From positions 1 to 48,458 of the forward strand of contig DXAH01000029.1 in NCBI GenBank assembly GCA_019117105.1: DNA of 48,458 nt, written 5' to 3'. Each line of letters opens with the position of its first letter. Within the stretch, counting starts at the first letter, position 1. The position numbers were made by a program, and so were the translations under genes. The notes beneath the pieces are model-generated. The model had not been told where the DNA came from and searched no databases. It worked only from the letters and a program-made list of their open reading frames with translations. Positions 35,543-44,619 of the stretch are shown here, piece by piece. Origin of the DNA: Duodenibacillus intestinigallinarum. Lineage in GTDB: Bacteria > Pseudomonadota > Gammaproteobacteria > Burkholderiales > Burkholderiaceae_F.

Positions 35543-36364
35543 TTAAGCGTCTGGATTGATTGTGTTGACAAACGGATACGGACCGCTGAAGTCGCTGGGG
35601 AACGGGAATTGACCGAAGTGTGTTACCCAACCGTCATCCAGAAAGGTATGCACGGCGTATCCCGGTGTTTCAAAGACAAATTCATCACCACCCTTGGGGG
35701 TTAAGTCAAGCAGCATCTGCAAGGAAACGGACGGTGCCGTGACAACGACAACTTTGTTTTTGGCAAGGGTTGCTACGGGGCGATGTAAATGGCCTGTACA
35801 GAGACGTACATCCGGCCGTTGCGAGAGAATCTCAATGAAGCGGTCCCCGTTTCCGAATGGTTCATCCATATAGCCCATACCGGGTTTGACCGGCGTATGG
35901 TGACAGAAAACCAAGGAAGGCTTGTTGGTATTTTTCATCTCAGCTTCAAGCCAGTCGAGTACACCATCGGGCAAAGCACCCCAGTGAATGCCCGGTTGGA
36001 GCGTATCGAGCATGAAAAGCCGGTAGTCACCGAGATCGACCGAAAAACTCAAGTTTTCGGGACTGTAGACATTTGGGCAGAAGTGAGAGAGACATTCTAA
36101 AAATGGTTTTCTGCGGTCGTGATTGCCCGGAACCATGAAACAAGGTTTGGGAAGAGAACGGAAGATAGCATCAATGAGATGGTAAGAATCAATGTTTCCG
36201 TCACAGCTCAAATCGCCTGAAACTGCAATCGCATCGTATTCATCTTTATGCTGGGCCAGCCATTCCGTTAGTTCAATCATGCGGCGGGCGGTGTTGGCAC
36301 GTGCGTAGGCAAGTTTGCCGACCGGTTCGACGTGAAGGTCGGATAAGTGCAGAATCTTCATCAT
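35543..36364 (-). CDS. Calcineurin-type phosphodiesterase (CpdA/GpdQ-like)
   Basis: A 273-residue cytosolic metallophosphoesterase. The two-metal site is complete: DLH near residue 9, GDLS near 50, GNHD near 80, HH in FCHHTP, and GHLHR near 200. Length and the GDRF...RLCTGHLH arrangement recall GpdQ, a glycerophosphodiesterase, and CpdA, a cAMP phosphodiesterase. It overlaps the stop of the ABC ATPase by four bases (ATGA), so it is translationally coupled to the importer. This argues for a phosphodiester substrate brought in by that transporter rather than for cAMP. That is inference. Confidence 0.82.
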   Translation of the reverse strand: MMKILHLSDLHVEPVGKLAYARANTARRMIELTEWLAQHKDEYDAIAVSGDLSCDGNIDSYHLIDAIFRSLPKPCFMVPGNHDRRKPFLECLSHFCPNVYSPENLSFSVDLGDYRLFMLDTLQPGIHWGALPDGVLDWLEAEMKNTNKPSLVFCHHTPVKPGMGYMDEPFGNGDRFIEILSQRPDVRLCTGHLHRPVATLAKNKVVVVTAPSVSLQMLLDLTPKGGDEFVFETPGYAVHTFLDDGWVTHFGQFPFPSDFSGPYPFVNTINPDA

Positions 36365-37494
36365 TTTTCTTCAACCTTACTGCCGGCAAACACCATCAGA
36401 TCACTGGCAGGGATAATCATTGTTGCTTCACAGCCCGGTTCAATTCCGGCCGGAATTTCGGACATATTGACTTTCACAAGTTTGGTGTGCGATTTCAGCT
36501 CTACGGAAATGCGGATGAAGCTGCCCATAAAGTGAAAATCGCGCACGATGACCGGAACACGCAGCACGGGTTCTCTGTAGTGCTGCGCAGTAAGTTCAAT
36601 ACTGGCTGATTCGGGACGGACAAAAGCTCGCACGGTCATTTGATCCAAACCTTTCAAGCGTTCTTGGCTGGAGGGAGAAAGGTCGCTGACGGCAATCGTG
36701 CCGCCGTCAATATCCAAAATTCCGTTGGAAAGTGTTCCCTTGAGCTTGTTGCTGTTTCCGACGAAACCGGCCACAAAATCGGTGGCAGGATTGTCCCAAA
36801 CATTTTGAGGCGTGTCGGCCTGATGGATGACGCCGCCTTGCATGACGACAATTTTGTCGCCGAGCACCATAGCTTCGTCCTGATCATGAGTGACGATGAC
36901 GGCAGTGATCCCCAAACGTTTCAGGATGACTGCGAGCTCTTCGCGCACTTTGTGTCGCAAAAGTGCATCAAGAGCAGTCAACGGTTCATCGAGAAGGAGA
37001 ACGCGGGGCCGGATGGCCAAAGCACGAGCAAGAGCGACGCGCTGTCTTTGTCCGCCTGAAAGTGCTTGGACAGGACGATCGGCGTATGGCTCAAGATTGA
37101 CGAGTTCGAGCATTCTCGCGACGGTTTCTTTGATTTTTTGAGGATCTTCTTTGCGTACTGTCAGGCCATATGCCACATTTTCAGCAACAGTCATATTGGG
37201 AAAGAGGGCATAGGACTGGAACATGAAACCAATCTGTCTTTTTTCGGCGGGAATGTTGGTTACGTCTTTTCCGCCGATCCAGATTTGAGATCCTTCATCG
37301 GGAGTTTCCAGGCCCGCAATCATTCGCAGCAGCGTTGTTTTGCCGCAACCGGAAGGTCCCAGCAGCACGGTACGGCAGCCGGCTTCCATCGTGAGCGAAA
37401 AGGGGGTAAGCACCAGTGTCTCGCCGTAGTGCTTGCTGACGTTTTTGAGTTCGATCGAGACAGGTTCTTGTCCCGGATTGAGGTTCTGATCCAT
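36361..37494 (-). CDS. ABC importer ATPase (PotA/FbpC/PhnT-like)
   Basis: A 377-residue ATP-binding subunit with Walker A GPSGCGKT (46-53), signature LSGGQRQRVALARA, Walker B VLLLDEPLTALD, and a C-terminal TOBE-type region (about 250-370) with DFHFMGSFIRISVEL. The long C-terminus is typical of importers for polyamines, ferric iron, or organophosphates such as 2-aminoethylphosphonate. Fourth gene of a five-gene operon, with 15 bases to the permease upstream. The start is ATG at 37494 with only a weak GGTAAG ahead. Confidence 0.9.
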   Translation of the reverse strand: MDQNLNPGQEPVSIELKNVSKHYGETLVLTPFSLTMEAGCRTVLLGPSGCGKTTLLRMIAGLETPDEGSQIWIGGKDVTNIPAEKRQIGFMFQSYALFPNMTVAENVAYGLTVRKEDPQKIKETVARMLELVNLEPYADRPVQALSGGQRQRVALARALAIRPRVLLLDEPLTALDALLRHKVREELAVILKRLGITAVIVTHDQDEAMVLGDKIVVMQGGVIHQADTPQNVWDNPATDFVAGFVGNSNKLKGTLSNGILDIDGGTIAVSDLSPSSQERLKGLDQMTVRAFVRPESASIELTAQHYREPVLRVPVIVRDFHFMGSFIRISVELKSHTKLVKVNMSEIPAGIEPGCEATMIIPASDLMVFAGSKVEEK

Positions 37495-37509
37495 ATTTCT
37501 TACCAGTTC

Positions 37510-38328
37510 TTATTTGTTTTTGAGCGCACGGCGCTTGCTCAAGCGTTCCGGAAGTTTCTGCATGAGCGTGAGAAGCGGCACTAGGATGACAAAGAAGATG
37601 AATGTGTAGGCGCTGCCCACTTCCAGTCGCATTGACGCGTAGCTGTCTGCCAAACCGACCGGAAGCGTTTTGGTGTAGGGAGTTTGAAGCATCCAGGAAA
37701 TGTTGAATTCACCGAGCGAAACCGTGACGACCATCAGGGCGCCCGCCAATATTCCCGGCATTGCGACAGGAACGACGACCCTGCGGAAAGTCGTCCAGGC
37801 CGAAGCGCCGAGCGTGGCCGAAGCTTCCTCATACTGCGAAAGCGGTTCGACGCGCAGCACGGCAGTCACCGACCGAACCATGAACGGCAGACAGAACATG
37901 ACGTGGCCGGCTAAGAGAAAGAAGATGCTCTGTCGGAAATAGGAAAAACCGCCCCAGATGAGCAGAATGCCCAGGCCGACTGCCAGCCCCGGCATTGAAA
38001 GCGGCAGAATGAATGCTTCTTCGATAAAAGCGGCCCAGCGCTTGCGTTGTTCACGCACCAAGACCCAAGCGGCAGGCACCCCGACGATGACGCAGACGAT
38101 GAGTGTCATCAGAGCAAGACCAAGACTTCTGACAATCGTATCGCCGTACAGTTCGAGAACTTTGACGAGCCATTGCGTAGTGAGCCCGGATTTGATGCCG
38201 CGAAAAGCGTTGACCGTGAAGGCCGTGATGACCATCTGGATCACGGGCACCATCAAAAACAGGAGCGTAAGTCCGGTTAGAGCTGCTTCAAAACAAACAG
38301 CGCCGTTGAAGGATTTTTTTGCTGACAT
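37510..38328 (-). CDS. ABC importer permease, second subunit
   Basis: A 272-residue inner-membrane permease with six hydrophobic segments and the EAA loop in EEASATLGASAWTTFRRVVVP (about 162-182), which contacts the ATPase. The overall form fits PotC/PhnV-like permeases. CTGGAG precedes the ATG by eight bases. The gap to the previous permease is 15 bases. It pairs with the other permease to form a heterodimeric channel. Confidence 0.88.
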   Translation of the reverse strand: MSAKKSFNGAVCFEAALTGLTLLFLMVPVIQMVITAFTVNAFRGIKSGLTTQWLVKVLELYGDTIVRSLGLALMTLIVCVIVGVPAAWVLVREQRKRWAAFIEEAFILPLSMPGLAVGLGILLIWGGFSYFRQSIFFLLAGHVMFCLPFMVRSVTAVLRVEPLSQYEEASATLGASAWTTFRRVVVPVAMPGILAGALMVVTVSLGEFNISWMLQTPYTKTLPVGLADSYASMRLEVGSAYTFIFFVILVPLLTLMQKLPERLSKRRALKNK

Positions 38329-38343
38329 TGTTTGCTCCAGTTC

Positions 38344-39159
38344 TTAGGCGGCACCGGTAACGGTAGAGGAGCTGGAGAAGTGGCGCGCCGCGACAAGCAT
38401 GATCCAGGTGATCAGTCCCAACACGACAGAAAGCATTGCTGCAGAGGCGATGTTGGCCGAAAGCGTAAATTCGGTGTAAATCGTGATCGGCAGAACATTG
38501 ATGTCGGTTGCAAGCGTAAAAGCGGTACCGAAGGCTCCCATGGAGGTAGCAAAACAGAGCGCACCGGTGGAAAAGAGTGCAGGAGCCAGAGCAGGGAGCG
38601 TGACGTCTTTGAGAATTCGGAACGACGAGGCTCCTAGCGTTCGCGCCGCTTCCTCGTACATCGGATCTATTTTCTTTGCCGCTGCCATGACAGTAGTGAC
38701 GACACGCGGGATTGAAAAGTAGAGATAGCCCAGGAAAAGGCCTGCCATGCCGTACGCAAATACGAGCTTTCCAGCCCCTAATCCCTGAGTAAACATGCCG
38801 ATCAGGCCATTTCGACCGCCAAGCATGATGATCATGAAGCCAACGACTACGCCTGGAAATGACAGCGGCAACGTGATAAGTCCGACGATTACATCACGTC
38901 CCCAAAAACGGTGACGTTCGAGAAAAAGTCCGCTTAGGCCTCCCACGAAAAGGCTGGCAAGCGTGACAAAGACCGAAAGCACAATGGTCGACAGGACACT
39001 TGTGCTGTAGCGGGGATTGGTGATGATTTCAAGATAAAGCCCTAAACCGCTTTCCGACGATACGGAGGCAGGAATAAGTCTCACCACCGGCAGCACAAAA
39101 AATGCTGCCAGAATGGTGATCGCCGGAAGCAGATAGAGCCACGTAGAACGGGATTTCAT
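38344..39159 (-). CDS. ABC importer permease, first subunit
   Basis: A 271-residue permease with six or so hydrophobic segments and the coupling loop EEAARTLGASSFRILKDVTL. It fits PotB/PhnU-like permeases. The ATG at 39159 is preferred over a TTG four codons upstream, because GAGAG precedes it suitably. It follows the binding-protein gene by 20 bases. Confidence 0.87.
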   Translation of the reverse strand: MKSRSTWLYLLPAITILAAFFVLPVVRLIPASVSSESGLGLYLEIITNPRYSTSVLSTIVLSVFVTLASLFVGGLSGLFLERHRFWGRDVIVGLITLPLSFPGVVVGFMIIMLGGRNGLIGMFTQGLGAGKLVFAYGMAGLFLGYLYFSIPRVVTTVMAAAKKIDPMYEEAARTLGASSFRILKDVTLPALAPALFSTGALCFATSMGAFGTAFTLATDINVLPITIYTEFTLSANIASAAMLSVVLGLITWIMLVAARHFSSSSTVTGAA

Positions 39160-39179
39160 AGTGACTCTCAAAGCTTTGA

Positions 39180-40214
39180 TTAGCCCTTAGTGGCCTTCAG
39201 GTAGGCTTCGCTGAAACTTTCCTGCACGGCGGCCATGCGGGCGTAGTCAATGCCGATTGCTCGCTTGTATTCCGAATCCGGGAGGAATTTTTCCTTAGCG
39301 GAAGCCGGCAGTTCGCCGAGAACCGGACGCAGATAGTTTTCCGCCCAGAACTGCTGCCCTTTTTCGCTGAGAACAAAATCAATCACAGCCTGCCCGTTTT
39401 CTCGGTGCGGTGCGTTTTTAACCATGCACATCACGTACGGAACCTGAATCGTGCCTTCCTGGGGGATGACAAACTCAATCGGCGCCTTATCGGTGTATTT
39501 GGCTCGATAGGCATCAAAGTCATAGTCAAACAGAATGGGAATCTCACCGGACAAGCAGCGGGCGTAGGCAGTCTGCTTCGGAATGATCGGGTGGTTTTCA
39601 AGAAGCTTCTTATAGAACTCAATGCCGGGTTTAAAGTTATCAAGCGAACCGCCTAACGCCTGGTTTGCGGCCACGGCACAGGCATAGCCGACAAATGCAG
39701 AAGACGGATCCAGGAAGCCGACCATGCCGTCGTATTTCGGATCCAACAAATCTTTCCAACTCTTCGGAACAGGTACATCGCCCAATGCTTCCTTGTTGAC
39801 CATGAAGCCGACGGTGCCTGCGTGGATGGAAACCCAATAGCCGTCGGGATCCTTGAGATTATCCGGAACAGACTGCCAGCCTTTGCCCTTGAACGGTTCG
39901 ATGATGCCGGCTTTTTTTGCATTGATGGCAAAGGAAATGCCGAGGTACATAGCGTCGGCCACAGGGTTTTTGGCTTCGGCGATGACCTGAGAGACCGATT
40001 GGCCGGAATTTTTGTTGTCAATGGGCACATTGATGCCGGTTTCTTTGGCAATGAGTTGAAGCATATTGCCCCAGCCGGCCCATTCGGCAGGAACGTTGTA
40101 GCAGATGGCGGTTTTGCCGGTTTGTGCAAAAACGTTTGTGAAGCCGAAACCGCTCATCATCAGAGCGGAACCAAAAGCAAATTTGCCGAAGTTGCGGCGA
40201 CTGATTGTGGTCAT
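39180..40214 (-). CDS. Periplasmic substrate-binding protein of the ABC importer, Tat-type signal
   Basis: A 344-residue extracellular solute-binding protein. The N-terminus SRRNFGKFAFGSALMMSGF carries a twin-arginine motif (SRRNFGK), so export may be by the Tat route; cleavage probably follows NVFAQ. The mature protein has the two-lobe pattern of the AfuA/PhnS/FbpA-like binding proteins, with PKSWKDLLDPKYDGMVGFLDPSSAF as the hinge-region signature. The substrate cannot be read; related systems take hexose phosphates, aminoethylphosphonate, or ferric iron. The ATG at 40214 has AGGA seven bases upstream; the longer reading from 40367 has no export signal. First gene of the operon. Confidence 0.87.
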   Translation of the reverse strand: MTTISRRNFGKFAFGSALMMSGFGFTNVFAQTGKTAICYNVPAEWAGWGNMLQLIAKETGINVPIDNKNSGQSVSQVIAEAKNPVADAMYLGISFAINAKKAGIIEPFKGKGWQSVPDNLKDPDGYWVSIHAGTVGFMVNKEALGDVPVPKSWKDLLDPKYDGMVGFLDPSSAFVGYACAVAANQALGGSLDNFKPGIEFYKKLLENHPIIPKQTAYARCLSGEIPILFDYDFDAYRAKYTDKAPIEFVIPQEGTIQVPYVMCMVKNAPHRENGQAVIDFVLSEKGQQFWAENYLRPVLGELPASAKEKFLPDSEYKRAIGIDYARMAAVQESFSEAYLKATKG

Positions 40215-40339
40215 TTTTGTAATCCTGAAGTAGGGAATCAGTGTGGTCTTTCTTTGTTTTTTCAAAGACGCCGCAACGATAATCGGGAGGTATGTCGAAA
40301 CGATGATGGTTTTGTGTAGAGACGATGACAAGAAAAAAA

Positions 40340-40364
40340 CGGCAGACGTACCGGACGTCTGCCG
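40340..40364 (-). terminator. Intrinsic terminator of ahpC
   Basis: A perfect 10-bp stem (CGGCAGACGT at 40340-40349, ACGTCTGCCG at 40355-40364) with a 5-base loop, followed on the minus strand by seven T. It lies 38 bases past the ahpC stop and ahead of the importer operon. Confidence 0.9.
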
Positions 40365-40402
40365 CAAATTTCAATCAGATAATTGATTGTGAAAGAGTCG
40401 GA

Positions 40403-40966
40403 TTAGAGCTTGCCAACCAGTTCTGCAGAGGGCTTGAGCGTCTGTGCGCCCGGACGCCAGCGAGCAGGGCAGACTTCGCCGGGATTGGCAGCTACGTACT
40501 GAGCGGCTTCCACCTTGCGCAGCAGTTCGGCTGCATCGCGGCCGATGCCGCCGTCGTGGATTTCACAGGCCACAACCTTGCCTTCGGGGTTGATCACGAA
40601 GGTGCCGCGTTCGGCAAGACCGGCTTCTTCGATCATCACGCCGAAGTTGCGGCAGATCACGCCCGTGGGGTCGCCCACCATCGGGAAGCGGACCTTGCCG
40701 ACAGCCGGGCTCGAGCCGTGCCAGGCCATGTGCGTGAAGTGGGTGTCCGTGGATACGGAGTAGATTTCAACGCCGCGCTTCTGGAACTCTTCGTAGTGTT
40801 CGGCGAGGTCTTCAAGTTCGGTCGGGCAGACGAAGGTGAAGTCAGCCGGATAGAAGAACACGACGGACCACTTGCCGCGGAGATCGGCTTCGGAAATATT
40901 GATGAAGTCGCCATCCTTGAAAGCGGTGGCCTTGAACGGGAGAACTTCGGTGCGAAGAATGGACAT
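40403..40966 (-). CDS. ahpC: Alkyl hydroperoxide reductase subunit C (typical 2-Cys peroxiredoxin)
   Basis: Reduces hydrogen peroxide and organic peroxides in the cytoplasm. The 187-residue protein has the peroxidatic Cys47 in FVCPTE and the resolving Cys166 in EVCPARW; length and flanking residues match AhpC closely. AAGGAA precedes the ATG. No ahpF reductase is adjacent, so electrons must come from a reductase elsewhere. A possible OxyR-like site lies about 250 bases upstream. Confidence 0.96.
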   Translation of the reverse strand: MSILRTEVLPFKATAFKDGDFINISEADLRGKWSVVFFYPADFTFVCPTELEDLAEHYEEFQKRGVEIYSVSTDTHFTHMAWHGSSPAVGKVRFPMVGDPTGVICRNFGVMIEEAGLAERGTFVINPEGKVVACEIHDGGIGRDAAELLRKVEAAQYVAANPGEVCPARWRPGAQTLKPSAELVGKL

Positions 40967-41217
40967 CGGAGTATTCCTTATAAAAACAAGATTTCAAACT
41001 GGTGTGATTTGCGGCTTTCTGCCACTCATCGTGTGCGAAAAATCTATCAGAAGCACCCGCTTAAAAGGGATCGACAAAAAAGAAAAAGACAGCCGGGATG
41101 TGAGAATTCTTTTCTGTTACTCTCTGGAATCTTCTAATCGACTGAAAGTAAAGCAAAAATTTGAGCGGCCTGTTGATGGGGAGAGGCATCGGAAAAGGGG
41201 TGATATCAATGTCACGG

Positions 41218-41232
41218 ATAGGACATATCTAT
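41218..41232. promoter_or_regulatory. Possible OxyR-type half site between ahpC and the phosphatase gene
   Basis: ATAG-N7-CTAT reads perfectly at 41218-41221 and 41229-41232, flanked by G and C to give GATAG/CTATC. The adjoining tetramer expected at 41207-41210 matches three of four bases; the outer one matches two. The 9-mer ATCTATCAG also recurs at 41042 and 41227. The 369-base region holds no other recognised gene. Confidence 0.3.
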
Positions 41233-41335
41233 CAGCCACAATGCGGCAATAAATTTCCGTTTTGTCTTGCTCAATACCGCCGCCTCGGCGTTAGGATTTG
41301 AAGCAATAGATCGCGATTCTTCTGGGAGTCCCGCT

Positions 41336-42202
41336 GTGACCGCCAATAGCTACTGCGCGCCGGCAACGCCGGCCGAACTCGAACGTTTTACGCCTTTTCT
41401 TTTTGAGCTTCTCGACGCATCCTTTGCTGAGATTTCGGCCCGCTTCCTGCGTGGCATTAAAGTCGACGACAAGGACAACGGCACGCCCGTGACGCAGGCT
41501 GACAAACAAGCCGAAGCCATCATGCGCCAGATGATTGATGAGCGGTTCCCTGAGCACGGAATCTTCGGCGAAGAGTTCGGCATCAAGGAAAGCCAGGAAG
41601 TTGACGGGGTTCGGTATCGCTGGATTCTGGATCCGATCGACGGTACCCGCAGCTTTATCACGAACAGTTTTCTTTTCGGCACGCTGATTGCGCTCGAGCG
41701 CGATGACGGAGCGGGATACCGACCGATTCTCTCGTCCGTCAGTCATCCTGCAGCACGCGTGCGTACGGTGGGTTCCCTTTCGGGTACCACGCTCTACTAC
41801 GACAACGGTACTGCGCCCTTGGTTCGTCCGCTTCACGTGCGCAACTGCACTCAGCTGTCCGAGGCAACGCTTCTTGCAACGAGCCACTGGACGACGGGGG
41901 AACAAAAGGGCGACAAGCGGATTCAAAAGCTGATCGACGCCGTCAAGCTTTACCGTACCTTCGGCGACTGCTTTGGTTATTTTGCCGTTGCTTCGGGCGG
42001 CGCCGACATCATGATCGATCCTGATTTGAGCTATTGGGACATCGCCGCACTTTTGCCGGTCGTGGAAGGTGCGGGCGGTACGCTCACATCGGTGACGGGC
42101 GGCAATCCGCTCAAGGATCTCTCGGCCGTGTGCACGGCGGGAGGCATTCACGGCGAAGTGATCGCGCTTCTCAACAGCGGCGGCGATCAGACAGGCTCTT
42201 GA
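41336..42202 (+). CDS. Inositol monophosphatase-family phosphatase (HisN-like)
   Basis: A 288-residue Mg-dependent phosphatase. The metal-binding motifs are all present: FGEEFG, WILDPIDGTRSFI (the DPIDGT signature), and SYWDIAALLPVVEGAGG. Within this family the sequence best resembles histidinol-phosphatases of the HisN type, but inositol- or other sugar-phosphatases cannot be excluded. The GTG at 41336 is the likely start, since GGGAG lies seven bases upstream; the longer reading from the TTG at 41267 lacks such a site. No other his gene is nearby. Confidence 0.8.
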   Translation: MTANSYCAPATPAELERFTPFLFELLDASFAEISARFLRGIKVDDKDNGTPVTQADKQAEAIMRQMIDERFPEHGIFGEEFGIKESQEVDGVRYRWILDPIDGTRSFITNSFLFGTLIALERDDGAGYRPILSSVSHPAARVRTVGSLSGTTLYYDNGTAPLVRPLHVRNCTQLSEATLLATSHWTTGEQKGDKRIQKLIDAVKLYRTFGDCFGYFAVASGGADIMIDPDLSYWDIAALLPVVEGAGGTLTSVTGGNPLKDLSAVCTAGGIHGEVIALLNSGGDQTGS

Positions 42203-42326
42203 TGCCGATTCAGAGGTCGCCAAGCGTCAGGCAACAAGGTTCTGGATCAGCACATAGTCATCAGAGGCGGTCGTTTTGAGGCGTTGGCACGCAAATATTT
42301 CAGCCGTAATATCGCTTATCTCTGAC

Positions 42327-42354
42327 GGAAAAGGCGAAATTTGCGCCTTTTTCC
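42327..42354. terminator. Bidirectional terminator between the phosphatase and kinase genes
   Basis: AAAAGGCG (42329-42336) and CGCCTTTT (42344-42351) with a 7-base loop, with A and T runs on the two sides. Confidence 0.88.
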
Positions 42355-42357
42355 GAC

Positions 42358-43743
42358 CTAAGCGGTTGCTGTGGATGAGGTGACGGCGTTGGGACCGGAA
42401 AGCGGGATATCGATGCGCATGCAGAGCCCGTGGGGGTCGACGTTCGTTGCCGTGAGGGTGCCGCCGTGGCGTTGTACCGCACGCTTGGCTATCGCAAGGC
42501 CTAGACCGAATCCGCCGCCGGTGGGTTGATTTTTGCCGCGCACGAACGGCTCGAAGATCTTTTCGAGTTCGGAGGGATCCATGCCGGGGCCGCTGTCAGT
42601 AACGGTGATCACGACGTGTTCGTTTTCTTCCTTAGCTACCACGGAAACCTGTTGACCGGGGCCTGAGTAACGAAGTGCGTTGCGAACCAGATTCTCGACG
42701 GCGCGCATGAGCGAATCAACGTGCATGTCCATCAGGATGGAATCGGGAGACTGCAGCGTAACATGCGTACCGGTAGCAGATCCTTCGAAATCGGCATCAT
42801 CGGTGATGGCTTCCAGTAGCGGCACCAGATCTGTCCGCTCGAAATGAATCACTGCGTTTTCGTCAAGACGGGCATAGGTGAGCAACTCGTCGACCATGGC
42901 GTTGAGAACCTGCACGTCGCCTTCGATGCGCTGCAAAAACTCATGCGATTTTTCCGGTGATTTTTCCGCCAGTTCGACGGCAACAGAAATGCGCGCCAGG
43001 GGGCTACGCAACTCGTGACTGACGTCATGAAAGAGTCGTTTTTGTCGTTCAAAGAGCCCGTGAATACGTTCGGCCATGGCGTCAAACTGACGAGCGAGCT
43101 CACCGATTTCATCGTGTTCGTGCCCGACTTCATTGGCAATGCGGACGTCAAAGACACCTTGAGAGGCTTTTTGCATGGCCCATTGCAGTTTTTTGATCGG
43201 ACGCGTAGATGTCCACGCGACGCTGCCGGCAACAAACACGGAAATCAAAGCCGCTATCAGAGCCCAGCCCCACCAAGGCATTTTCCACATGATGAGTCGA
43301 ATGGGGCTCGGCGGAATATCGGTGCGTACGGCAAAGAAACGGTAGCCTTGGAAAGGCCGCATGTGTCGGCCGTGTCCCCGCATCGTATAAACGCCTTCCT
43401 GGGGACCGGAATGTGCCAGACTTTCGGCCGCTTTTTGAGGTATGGAGCGCCCTGAAATTTCATGGCCCGAAGGGTCCACAACAAAAACTTCAGGGCGAGT
43501 GTTGACTTCGGGATCTTTGAGCCAGGTGATTAGAGCATCTTCCCCGCCCCAGCGGGCAATACCCAGTGCCGTGCCAATTGCGCGCTCAGCGGCCGGGCTG
43601 TGCTCAAAGGAGCCGTAATTCGAAGGTGCCTCGGTAAAAAAAGAAGAGGCACCCCAAACCAAAGCTCCCACGAATAGAAGCGTGAGCCAGATACCGGCAA
43701 AAAAGCGGATGAAGATGCCGCTGATGGATTTCAAACGCAACAA
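42358..43743 (-). CDS. Sensor histidine kinase (CpxA-like)
   Basis: A 461-residue membrane kinase: two membrane segments (about 12-34 and 157-179) around a 120-residue periplasmic sensor with a His/Arg-rich stretch (RGHGRHMRP, 122-130), a HAMP domain (about 178-232), and the phospho-acceptor His243 in FHDVSHELRSPLARI. The ATPase part shows NLVRNALRY, DSGPGMD and GFGLGLAIAKRAV. The start is a TTG at 43743 with AAGGA eight bases upstream. It follows its response regulator by 18 bases. The histidine-rich sensor could bind a metal; this is inference. Confidence 0.87.
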   Translation of the reverse strand: MLRLKSISGIFIRFFAGIWLTLLFVGALVWGASSFFTEAPSNYGSFEHSPAAERAIGTALGIARWGGEDALITWLKDPEVNTRPEVFVVDPSGHEISGRSIPQKAAESLAHSGPQEGVYTMRGHGRHMRPFQGYRFFAVRTDIPPSPIRLIMWKMPWWGWALIAALISVFVAGSVAWTSTRPIKKLQWAMQKASQGVFDVRIANEVGHEHDEIGELARQFDAMAERIHGLFERQKRLFHDVSHELRSPLARISVAVELAEKSPEKSHEFLQRIEGDVQVLNAMVDELLTYARLDENAVIHFERTDLVPLLEAITDDADFEGSATGTHVTLQSPDSILMDMHVDSLMRAVENLVRNALRYSGPGQQVSVVAKEENEHVVITVTDSGPGMDPSELEKIFEPFVRGKNQPTGGGFGLGLAIAKRAVQRHGGTLTATNVDPHGLCMRIDIPLSGPNAVTSSTATA

Positions 43744-43761
43744 TCCGAAGTCCTTTTGAGA

Positions 43762-44457
43762 TTAGTCCAAGCGAACGAGCTGATAGCCCACGCCGCGCAC
43801 GCTTTCTATGGCGATGCCTTCAACGCCTTCCTGAGCGAGCTTGTGACGGATGGCACTGATGTGTACGTCGATGGCGCGATCGTAGCGGCCCATGGGACGG
43901 CCCAGAATGCGCGGATAGATTTCAGCCTTGGGAACCGGTTGGCCGGCTGAGCGGGCAAGCATTTCGAGAAGGGACAGTTCCGTGCCCGTGAGCGGAATCT
44001 GCTTGCCGTCATAGTGTGCGCGGCGCTGAGCCAGGTCGATCTGCAGTTTGCCGACTTGTACCGGTCCGCGGTTGTTTTCGTTGCCGGCCACGCGACGCAA
44101 AATGGCGCGGATGCGGGCGACGAGCTCGCGCGGCGAACAGGGCTTCGGCACATAGTCGTCGGCACCGAGTTCCAGACCGAGAATGCGATCGACGGGGTCG
44201 CCTCGGGCGGTGAGCATCAAGACGGGGGTACGCCACTTTTCGCGAATGCGCTGCAGGGTCTCGACGCCGGAGATACCGGGCATCATGACGTCGAGAATGA
44301 TGAGGTCAAACTCTTTGTTCTCGAGGGCTTGCAGACCTTCGGTACCCGAATGCGCGGGCGTGGCCTCAAAGCCTTCGAGCGTAAAGTAGTCGACGAGCAG
44401 CGTGACGAGCTCGACGTCGTCGTCGATGATGAGGATTTTCGAAGGACGTGCGTACAT
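43762..44457 (-). CDS. OmpR-family response regulator (CpxR-like)
   Basis: A 231-residue regulator: receiver domain with DDD at 12-14 and phosphorylated Asp56 in DLIILDVMMPG, lysine in DYVPKPCSPRE, and a winged helix (about 130-228) with LTGTELSLLEMLA. The sequence closely follows the CpxR type. The ATG at 44457 has GGGAG ahead; a start nine codons upstream is less likely. It is divergent from an efflux operon, which it probably controls, and the 13-base-spaced inverted repeat at 44620-44650 is a candidate site. Confidence 0.88.
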   Translation of the reverse strand: MYARPSKILIIDDDVELVTLLVDYFTLEGFEATPAHSGTEGLQALENKEFDLIILDVMMPGISGVETLQRIREKWRTPVLMLTARGDPVDRILGLELGADDYVPKPCSPRELVARIRAILRRVAGNENNRGPVQVGKLQIDLAQRRAHYDGKQIPLTGTELSLLEMLARSAGQPVPKAEIYPRILGRPMGRYDRAIDVHISAIRHKLAQEGVEGIAIESVRGVGYQLVRLD

Positions 44458-44619
44458 AAATAAAGCTCCCGAAAACTGAAACAAGCGATCGCAGCCGAAA
44501 TGATTTGCGGAAAAACTTCCTCAGCGCTTACTCAAGGCCGAGGTCCTGTGTCAAGATAATTGCACAAGCTGAACCGTTTGTGCGGATTCGGCATTGTACT
44601 GAAGTCGAAATTTGCGTAG

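Noticed and set aside
36361..40214. Ferric-iron import as the firm function of the ABC operon
   Set aside because: The ATPase and binding-protein families include iron importers, but the coupled phosphodiesterase argues for an organophosphate; the sequence alone does not settle it.
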